The notes beneath the pieces are model-generated. The model ran no database searches and had not been told where the DNA came from. It saw nothing but the letters and a program-made list of their open reading frames with translations. Of a stretch of 64,000 bases of DNA, positions 34,113 to 42,081 are shown piece after piece; position 1 is the stretch's first letter, and every line of letters begins with the position of its first letter. Location of the stretch: the NCBI GenBank assembly GCA_028223395.1, contig JAOIUG010000003.1:1-64000 (forward strand), in the 5' to 3' direction. The position numbers and the translations under genes were made by a program. Origin of the DNA: Shewanella sp. GTDB taxonomy: Bacteria > Pseudomonadota > Gammaproteobacteria > Enterobacterales > Shewanellaceae.

Positions 34113-34387
34113 GGGGCTGTTGATCTTTCGAGCTTAGTTTTTGTTTGAATTCAATTATTTTGGTACAAGGCTTGAGCGATGGTGCTTAGCTGGCTAAGTG
34201 AAAAGCGCGTAGCGCACTCTAATCATAAAAGAATAAAAGAATTGCAACGAACCCAAAGGGCCGCGTTTATTGGCAATTTTGACTGTGTTGTAGGCTCTTT
34301 GTGGCCAATAACTCAACGGCATAGCCTCCACCTTGTTACAGTAGCCAATAAACTGCGGCAAAAAAACCGTGAAAGATCAACAGCCCC
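34113..34387. mobile_element. MITE copy 2 (~275 bp)
   Basis: Perfect 17-bp TIRs GGGGCTGTTGATCTTTC/GAAAGATCAACAGCCCC, TA flanks (34111-34112, 34388-34389), no transposase ORF. Confidence 0.83.
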
Positions 34388-34851
34388 TAACAATAGCTGG
34401 CAATGCTCTTACTTGGTCATCAAACGATAGAATTAGTCAGCTTACTCGGTTTACTATTGCTAAAAAAAATAAACTCACGTAATTTCAGCCAGATAAAAGG
34501 CTAGACTGCACGGTTTGAAGGGGATACGAGGCAAGTAAAGTGTGCATGTGCGTTTTCTTAATGCCTTTATGTTAAGGTGGATGTTATAAGTTTTTGATAA
34601 TAAATAACTTACAGCCTTTATATTATCGTGTCTAACTTGATAAACGAGCAAGGCGTGTATACAGATGTTAGCTTTACTTAGCATCGGGTAACTGAAATGG
34701 TCAAGCTTTATTGGCCGCTAATTTAGAATCTAATATTAACAATGCCTGTCTCTCTGTTTTTAAAGTATGACTATTTAAACTTCACGATCCTCACTTTATT
34801 GGGGATAATGACATTTTTAGAACTATCTCCGTTTAACTCGAGGAACCGTAA

Positions 34852-35685
34852 GTGCTCGCCAATGTCTCAGCTCTACAATCGAAATTAAAACTCATCGATA
34901 ACAGCAAGGTTTTTCAAGGCTTTGTTATTCTTGTCATCATTGTTTCAGCCCTTTCAATTGGGGCGCATACTTATCATCTGTCTGGTTGGATGGAAAAGAG
35001 CCTAGTGCTACTTGATTTTAGTATCACAGTCTTTTTTGCGGTTGAGATTGTGATTCGATTTCTCGCAAGCGATGGTCCGAAACGTTTCTTCAGTAGTGGC
35101 TGGAATATTTTCGACACCATCATTGTCATTGGTAGTTTAATTCCTGCCAGTGGTTCGGCAATTTTACTGGCAAGATTGTTGCGCATTTTCAGGGTATTAC
35201 GTTTGGTCTCGATGATCCCAGAGCTGAGAATGCTGGTAAACGCACTGCTAAAAGCGATACCGAGAATGGGGTATATCGCACTGTTAATGTTTGTGATTTT
35301 CTATATCTACGGCGCAATTGGTAGCATGTTATTTGCCGATATAAATGACTTTTTATGGGGCGATGTTTCCGTGGCAATGTTAACGCTGTTTAGGGTGTCG
35401 ACCTTTGAATCATGGACCTCGGTGATGTACGAAACTATGGCAGTATATCCATTGAGCTGGCTCTATTATTTGAGCTTTATTTTTCTGACCGCTTTTGTAT
35501 TTTTAAACATGATGGTAGGTGCAGTACTTGATGTTATGACCCAAGAAACCGCAGCAATGCGTGCTGAAGATGAAGCTAATACAGACATACCTGCAAGTGA
35601 GCAACCCGCCAGCGCAGCCGACGTTGCTGAGCTAAAACAGCAGATTGAAGAATTGAAAGGATTGCTACTGCAAAAGGCTGGGTAA
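34852..35685 (+). CDS. Voltage-gated ion channel (NaChBac-type sodium channel)
   Basis: 277 aa, GTG start; S4 RLLRIFRVLRLV; pore TLFRVSTFESWTSVMYE; C-terminal coiled coil. Confidence 0.87.
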   Translation: MLANVSALQSKLKLIDNSKVFQGFVILVIIVSALSIGAHTYHLSGWMEKSLVLLDFSITVFFAVEIVIRFLASDGPKRFFSSGWNIFDTIIVIGSLIPASGSAILLARLLRIFRVLRLVSMIPELRMLVNALLKAIPRMGYIALLMFVIFYIYGAIGSMLFADINDFLWGDVSVAMLTLFRVSTFESWTSVMYETMAVYPLSWLYYLSFIFLTAFVFLNMMVGAVLDVMTQETAAMRAEDEANTDIPASEQPASAADVAELKQQIEELKGLLLQKAG

Positions 35686-35901
35686 CTCGCTATTTCTATA
35701 TTTTCATATTGTTAGTTTGTTGGTTCATACCTGCTCCCAAAGCTATTAATAGCTTGGGAGCAACATTTTTTGGTAAAGCTGGCAGCTTTGGCGATAGAGG
35801 TGTTGCTATTAACGATACCTGTCTATCTGTTTATCTGTTTTTCTAGTCTCACATTAAGAGTCCAAGCTGGGCTTAAAGGTGAGCAGTCCAAGCAGCTATT
35901 A

Positions 35902-36312
35902 TCTATCCAAAAATTGCTGCCTTTCATTGCTAATGAGCAAGCACCAACCCAAAGGTATTAATTTTTCACTAAAAGACTATTTAATACTGGTTGTAATACT
36001 GGTTGATGAAACCGGTCGACTTTCCCTTAATGACAAGCCCGTGACGACAAGCGTGGAGCCATCTCAACAAGTACTGAAAACATCCTCACTCGGCTTAATA
36101 TCCCAACAGCAAATTGGCTCAAAATTGTCACGGAATTTGGTCAACTGTTTCACGGCCCCGTAGGCACATTACAAGCGCTGAGTGCCTATTGTGAACACTT
36201 TATTATACAAATAATTATAAAAATAGAGATAAACGGCGACGGCATTTTTCAAATAGCTGCCAATTTATGCATTAGTTTATACACTAGCAAGGCAGAAAAG
36301 CGACACATTTAA
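35902..36312 (+). pseudogene. Decayed Y1 (REP-associated-type) transposase, C-terminal part
   Basis: FSLKDYLILV[VILV]DETGRLSLNDK in one frame; NWLKIVTEFGQLFHGPVGTLQALSAYCEHF (from 36112, stop at 36310-36312) in another. The bracketed VILV comes from a 12-bp tandem duplication (TAATACTGGTTG x2). 5' boundary approximate. Confidence 0.65.
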
Positions 36313-36490
36313 CCACGACTCACTCACAAAACACTCACAACATATTTGGGAGAATTTTCCGCGCCTATTATTTCTTCAGAGACCTCACTAATGTCGATGT
36401 TTTTACTTAATATTTAGCGTTTATCAGCGTTTTACTACCGAACACTTCTCAAGCTCCAACTTTAACTAAGACTCAGCATTGCCTGCCAAC

Positions 36491-36610
36491 ATGAATGTTG
36501 TTATGTTATTGATTAATAATGGCTGGCTATATGGTTTTTTTGTCGAATTAGAATGGGGGAGTGGCGAGTCTTGGGCTGGAGAAATACCAATATTCGTACT
36601 ACAAACATAA
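36491..36610 (+). CDS. Short hypothetical ORF (39 aa), possible remnant of an upstream cassette gene
   Basis: MNVVMLLINNGWLYGFFVELEWGSGESWAGEIPIFVLQT*; stop codon lies at the left end of the putative attC. Confidence 0.3.
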   Translation: MNVVMLLINNGWLYGFFVELEWGSGESWAGEIPIFVLQT

Positions 36611-36730
36611 AAAGCATTTAAAACTGATTCTCAACGCTTGGCATTTTTCATTCCATCGTTGGGTTTTGTGTTTACGGTAGTATGGTTTAGTATTGTGGTG
36701 GCGTTGCTCACTACTTACGCGGCGTTAGCT
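36598..36730 (+). other. Putative integron attC site (VCR-like)
   Basis: Ends ...TTACGCGGCGTTAGCT (GTTAGCT core 36724-36730); internal TCAACGCTTGGCATTT...GGTTTTGTGTTTACGG...GGTTTAGTATTGTGGTGGCGTTG follows the layout of Vibrio VCR sites; CAACGC (36632-36637) pairs with GCGTTG (36701-36706). Left core degenerate. Confidence 0.6.
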
Positions 36731-36763
36731 TACAAGTGAAAATATCAACTGAGTAGTAATAGT

Positions 36764-37583
36764 ATGATGCTTTATAAATATATGTCTTTTAACTCAGCAA
36801 TCCTCATGCTAAGGAATCTCTCGCTCGGTTTCACTGGGTTAGAGGATCTTAATGACCCGTTTGAGGGGACAAATTTTGGTTTTTCTGCCACAGGTAGTAT
36901 TTCACCACGTAATGCTGTTCGAGTTTTCAAAGGGCATTTTTCACGAAAATATGCTGTGTCATCGTTGACTAGAAATCCTCTCAACTCTCTAATGTGGTCG
37001 CACTATGGGGATAGTCATAGAGGGGTTGTGATTGGTATTGATGCAGAAGAATGCGGGCTTACTTCAAACCGAGAATTTATAATTCCTGCTCAACTAGGTG
37101 AGATAATTTATGTCAGTACAAAAAAAACAAAGACTTAAATGGTGTGCCATCCCAAAAGCATCTAGATGAACTACGAGCTTCGATGGTTTTCAGTCCTGAG
37201 ATTAAGAACTATTTAAAGCAAGCATTTCTATATAAATCATTAGAGTGGGGCTATGAAGAAGAAGTTCGTGTCATAAAAAGCCTTACCGATTTTAAGTTTG
37301 GCTATCACTCTACGGAAGATCAGCTTCTGACAAATGATGGCAGGTGGAATAAAGTTAGAAATAATTATCTAGGACAACCCTTGTTTTGTTACAAAATGCC
37401 AAAGTCAGGTATTAAAGAAATTTACCTTGGAGCTAATGTATATCGTAATGTTGCTCGCATCGAAGAGGGGGCAAATGAGCAACGCGTTAAGAATAATCTC
37501 GATTTCTTGAAGTCATTTGGTTGTAAGGTATTCAGGTGCGAGCCTGACGTACAAACTTGGGATCTTATGTCTGTAGAGTTGTA
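36764..37583 (+). pseudogene. DUF2971-family protein, reading frame split at an A8 tract
   Basis: ORFs 36764-37138 and 37144-37584 join into one DUF2971-like protein (...YVSTKNKDLNGVPSQKHLDEL...) if one A is removed from A8 at 37120-37127. Confidence 0.75.
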
Positions 37584-37587
37584 AGCT

Positions 37588-37668
37588 AATCGGGTAGCCG
37601 GAGGTATCTAGCCTCCAGCCCCCACACCACCCTGCATACGGCTCCGCACAGGTCGGTTCATTTAGAAC
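37588..37668 (-). mobile_element. Putative 3'-terminal fragment of a group II intron
   Basis: Minus strand reads ...GAGCCGTATGCAGGGTGGTGTGGGGGCTGGAGGCTAGATACCTCCGGCTACCCGAT, resembling group II domain V/VI with a CTACCCGAY end; no intron ORF beside it. Confidence 0.55.
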
Positions 37669-37869
37669 ACCTAAACTTGCTGGTAAGTATTGTGAACAGC
37701 AATCTGCTACTTATCTAGTGAAAATGACCAAGCTTTCTTTAGGTAGTCATTACTAATGATAATGTGAGCCGTTAGTTTTAGATCCTAAGCACTAACTAAT
37801 TTCTGTCCAAAAACGTGTTAAAACCTACTTTACTAATATCTCAAAAGTAACGAGTGATTGGCCTAGCAA

Positions 37870-39126
37870 TCAACACCTGATCTGCGGTACACAATCCCAT
37901 TTTGTTGTGTACTGCTTTGTCAGTAAGTCCCTTCTCATTGACCACTTTTGCTCTGCGCCTTGCGCGGCTAAAAACAGCGTGTCGGTGCCATAACGCTGAT
38001 TAATATCGTCATAAATACGCATAATTGCGGGGTTAGATGTACTGCCATTAAACAGATCTAACTGGGCGTTAGTGGTACTGGCTAAATCAATTAACCCTAC
38101 ACCGACTTTGTAGTACCGCACACCAGGGCGAAACAACTTGGGGAGCACTTTAGATACCGCAGCGCTTAACTCAATCGTACAGTCGGTTGGGTAAGGAAAA
38201 TGCACCACGGTTTTAAAGCTTTGCGGCCTTTCGTCATAAGGAGAATTTGAAGCAAAAACTAACATGCTTTTGCAACTAGAACTCTGCTGGCGCGCTTTAG
38301 TGGCGGCAATAGCGGCATGTTTGCAAAGTGCTTGCTGCAGCGCCTCAATGTCGGTTATTCGCTCACCAACACTACGCGTAGAGAAGATCTGTTTTTTATC
38401 TGCGCGCGCTTCATCCCATTGCTTACAGACTTGGCCGTTTAGCTCACGAACGGTACGCTCGACCTCGATGCTAAATTGTTTACGCGCTAAACCCGCTGGC
38501 ATGTTGGCAAGATCTAACGCGCTATGAATATTCATCAGTGCTAGTTTTTTAGTGATCTTTCGACCAATGCCCCAAACGTCACCGGCTTTTAGTTGCTGCA
38601 GTACTTTTAATCGCTTCGATTCACTATCGAGAACACAAACGCCGTTATAGCCAGCGAGCTTTTTAGCCGCATGATTAGCCACTTTAGATAGCGTTAACGT
38701 GGCACCAATACCGACACTAACAGGTAGACGCGCTTCTTTCCACACGGCTCGCCTTATTCGTTGGCCTTGCGTTTCTAAACATGGAATTGCTGGGTAGCAA
38801 TTAGCGAAAGATAAGAAGGATTCATCTATTGAGTAAATGTGCTGCTCAGGCGCAAAGCGGCCGATGATCTGCATCATCTTGGCGGAGAGATCGCCATAGA
38901 GCTCATAATTAGATGAAAGCGCGATAACTCCTTTCTTTTGGCACAGATCTTTGATTTGAAAATAGGGCACAAACTTAGGTACACCTGCAGCCCTTGCTTG
39001 GCGATTGGCGGCTACCACACAGCCGTCGTTATTGGACAGCACAATAACCGGCTTACCACGCCAGTCAGGGCGAAATACTTGCTCTGCACTGCAGTAAAAG
39101 GAGTTGGCATCAACTAAGGCAAACAT
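37870..39126 (-). CDS. umuC: DNA polymerase V catalytic subunit UmuC
   Basis: MFALVDANSFYCSAEQVFRPDWRGKPVIVLSNNDGCVVA; YSIDESFL. Confidence 0.95.
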   Translation of the reverse strand: MFALVDANSFYCSAEQVFRPDWRGKPVIVLSNNDGCVVAANRQARAAGVPKFVPYFQIKDLCQKKGVIALSSNYELYGDLSAKMMQIIGRFAPEQHIYSIDESFLSFANCYPAIPCLETQGQRIRRAVWKEARLPVSVGIGATLTLSKVANHAAKKLAGYNGVCVLDSESKRLKVLQQLKAGDVWGIGRKITKKLALMNIHSALDLANMPAGLARKQFSIEVERTVRELNGQVCKQWDEARADKKQIFSTRSVGERITDIEALQQALCKHAAIAATKARQQSSSCKSMLVFASNSPYDERPQSFKTVVHFPYPTDCTIELSAAVSKVLPKLFRPGVRYYKVGVGLIDLASTTNAQLDLFNGSTSNPAIMRIYDDINQRYGTDTLFLAAQGAEQKWSMRRDLLTKQYTTKWDCVPQIRC

Positions 39127-39131
39127 AGCGA

Positions 39132-39542
39132 TTAACCGTTATCTGCTAGCAGTGGGCTAGCGCGGTGACAGCGAACAGAACGGATCACCACGCCCTCGAT
39201 TGAGAACTCGTCATATTCATGAATAGGTACTGGTTGATGGCGTTCATTAGACGAGAGTAGCAATCGCGCACGCGTATCGATAATCTTACAAACAAACTCG
39301 CCGTTAAGGTTAGCCACAATCACGTCGCCATTACGCATTGATTCATGGCGATCCACAATAAGAATGTCACCATCAAAAATACCAACGCCTTGCATTGAAT
39401 CGCCTTGTGCTTGGCCAATAAAGGTTGCACTAGGGTGCACAACCAACAATTCATCCAAGCTTAAAGGCAACTGACAATAGTCAGCTGCGGGGCTTTCAAA
39501 GCCGGTAATACCGGCACTGGCTTTTAAGGGAATAACACGCAT
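39132..39542 (-). CDS. umuD: UmuD (LexA-like S24 autoprotease)
   Basis: 136 aa; FIGQAQGDSMQGVGIFDGDILIVDR. Confidence 0.95.
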   Translation of the reverse strand: MRVIPLKASAGITGFESPAADYCQLPLSLDELLVVHPSATFIGQAQGDSMQGVGIFDGDILIVDRHESMRNGDVIVANLNGEFVCKIIDTRARLLLSSNERHQPVPIHEYDEFSIEGVVIRSVRCHRASPLLADNG

Positions 39543-39556
39543 AAGCTAAAACGATA

Positions 39557-39572
39557 CTGTATATAAAAACAG
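39557..39572. promoter_or_regulatory. LexA (SOS) box
   Basis: CTGTATATAAAAACAG, perfect CTGT-N8-ACAG, 15 bp upstream of umuD ATG. Confidence 0.9.
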
Positions 39573-39870
39573 TGTTATTTTAGCAGGTATGCAGCAGTAG
39601 GCAACTGATCAGTGAGTAGATAGAGAATTAGCAATTTGATAAAATTACACAATCAACACGCTTAGGCTAACAAACACAAACGTATATCACTTTTTATACA
39701 TTCATATTAGTAACACCTTGTTTTAATGGTAAAATATTAAATGCTAACCTTATTAAATGGCGTTAAAAATGAAACGACATACATCGACATACATAGGCAG
39801 GCACTGTAAAAAGAGCGCTGCCGTCAATGTTAGTTTGATGTTGATTTATAGAGGTTTAATTTGAATCGAT

Positions 39871-39902
39871 AGCAGAGGTTAAGTGACCTTTTAACCTCTG
39901 CT
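39871..39902. repeat. Perfect 12-bp inverted repeat with 8-nt loop
   Basis: AGCAGAGGTTAA-gtgacctt-TTAACCTCTGCT in the umuD-malic enzyme intergenic region. Confidence 0.8.
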
Positions 39903-40669
39903 GTGAAGTAACCTTTATGAGATTTCTGTGACTATTTGCTCATTTGTCAACGCTGCTCCGTTAAAATTCCACAGCCCATCAACTGCGTGAACAGCGTTTA
40001 TATCTATTTTTCACTGGCAGCTTGTGATTAGAAAGCTCATGTAAAATATCGGTAGCCTCTTTAGCAAACCCTATTTGAACATCGCGGTCATTAAATGCAA
40101 AGGCCGGTACTTTCCATTCAACCCATACTCCCGCTCGTTCTTTTCCTCCCGAGAAGGTCGCTCAGGATCCCTCGAGCCTCTTTAAGCCTAACGACATGCA
40201 GTGGGTCAAATGCTAGGGCTGTGATCTAGAGGAGGACTGACCTGTAGAGGTCGGATCTGTTACTGTGTATTTTGAAATAAAAAGTCATTATTTATCGCTT
40301 TTTTGGTCTGGGAGTGCTTTTTTAAGCTCTACTCAAGAGTGATTTGTAATTTTTGTAATATTATTGAATTTAAATTACCTTAAAGTTAGGCTTTACGGTG
40401 TGTTAGGTTGTACTTTTATTACATTAAAGTGTATCTAAATTTGCGATTAGCGCCTTCATTAACCGCTGAAAAAAGCTACTTGAAATAATATATAGACATA
40501 AAGTTAAAAAATTCACATTTAGTATTTGAAATGCGCCTGTATTCGAGTATCTTAGCGCCTATCAGCTGGCGTTTTTATTTGAGGTTATTTATTGGTAACT
40601 TCACCTAAAGAACACGTTGCTGTCGACCTTTCGCTTTGGATTATATTAGTCGCACTCAGGATTAGAAAA

Positions 40670-41920
40670 ATGGCCGATCTCCGTCAACAAGCCCTCGATT
40701 ATCATGAACTACCCGTACCAGGTAAAACTGCAGTTTGCCTAACAAAACCCGCTGAAACGAGCTTAGATCTTTCTCTTGCATATAGCCCCGGTGTGGCTGA
40801 ACCTGTACGTGAAATTGCTGCTAACCCAGACAATGCCTACCGCTATACAGGTAAAGGTAATACCGTTGCGGTGATCTCTAACGGTACTGCGATTTTAGGC
40901 CTTGGCAATTTAGGGCCATTGGCATCAAAACCGGTTATGGAAGGCAAGGCTCTACTGTTTAAACATTTTGCCAACATTGATGCAACTGACATTGAAGTTA
41001 AACACCGCACGTCAGAAGATTTTATTAATACGGTAGAAGCCATTGCGGACACATTTGGCGGTATTAACCTTGAAGATATCAAAGCCCCAGAGTGTTTTGA
41101 GATTGAAAAAGCCTTGATTGAGCGTTGTAACGTTCCTGTTTTTCATGATGATCAGCATGGTACGGCCATTGTCACCGCTGCCGGTATGATTAACGCGTTA
41201 GCCGTGCAAGGTAAGTCGCTTGAAGACGCTATTTTTGTGTGTATGGGCGCAGGTGCTGCAGCGATTGCATGTATGACCATGATTGTTAAGTGCGGTGGGC
41301 AGCGTGAAAATATTTACATGCTTGATAGAAAAGGCGTTATCCATACTCGTCGTGATGACATTAATGAGTACAAAGCCTTATTTGCCAATAATACTGATAA
41401 ACGTACCTTGCAAGATGTGATTCAAGGGGCGGATGTATTTTTAGGTTTATCAGGCCCTGATGTCTTGGCGGCAGAAGATGTGGCGATGATGGCTGACAAG
41501 CCAGTCATATTTGCATGTTCAAACCCTGATCCTGAAATTAAGCCTGAAATTGCGCACGCTACACGTCAAGATTTAATTATGGGAACGGGCCGTAGTGACT
41601 ACCCTAACCAAGTCAACAATGTATTGTGTTTCCCATTTATCTTCCGCGGGGCGCTGGATGTACGTGCATCAGAAATTAATGATGCCATGAAGATTGCTGC
41701 TGTGCATGCTATCGCTGATCTTGCTAAAGAAGCCGTACCTGCATCGGTATTAGCGGCTTACCCTGGTGTTAGCTCGCTTGAGTTTGGAGCTGAATATGTG
41801 ATCCCTAAGCCTATGGATCCACGTTTGCTACCTAACATTGCTAAAGCTGTTGCTCAAGCAGCAATTGACTCTGGCGTTGCCAGTATCACAAGCCTGCCAG
41901 TGGGTTACTTAGAGTCTTAA
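40670..41920 (+). CDS. Malic enzyme (NAD(P)-dependent malate dehydrogenase, oxaloacetate-decarboxylating), single domain
   Basis: SLAYSPGVAEPVREIA, VPVFHDDQHGTAIV; ORF 40592-41920, likely ATG 40670. Confidence 0.9.
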   Translation: MADLRQQALDYHELPVPGKTAVCLTKPAETSLDLSLAYSPGVAEPVREIAANPDNAYRYTGKGNTVAVISNGTAILGLGNLGPLASKPVMEGKALLFKHFANIDATDIEVKHRTSEDFINTVEAIADTFGGINLEDIKAPECFEIEKALIERCNVPVFHDDQHGTAIVTAAGMINALAVQGKSLEDAIFVCMGAGAAAIACMTMIVKCGGQRENIYMLDRKGVIHTRRDDINEYKALFANNTDKRTLQDVIQGADVFLGLSGPDVLAAEDVAMMADKPVIFACSNPDPEIKPEIAHATRQDLIMGTGRSDYPNQVNNVLCFPFIFRGALDVRASEINDAMKIAAVHAIADLAKEAVPASVLAAYPGVSSLEFGAEYVIPKPMDPRLLPNIAKAVAQAAIDSGVASITSLPVGYLES

Positions 41921-41938
41921 AATTCAAGACTGTTAAAC

Positions 41939-41963
41939 AAAAGGGACTTCGGTCCCTTTTTTG
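41939..41963 (+). terminator. Rho-independent terminator after malic enzyme
   Basis: AAAAGGGAC-ttcg-GTCCCTTTTTT. Confidence 0.9.
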
Positions 41964-42081
41964 CTTTTGTCGTTTTCTTTGCCTTTTATTATGGACTGCT
42001 TAATAATCTAAGCAGCGCGCATTTTTGGCCAGCTACAATGATGCAATTCCCTTATATAATAAAATTAAGCAGGAAGCTGAA

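Noticed and set aside
34179-34430. ORF 34179-34430
   Set aside because: Lies mostly inside the non-coding MITE and reads out of its right end.
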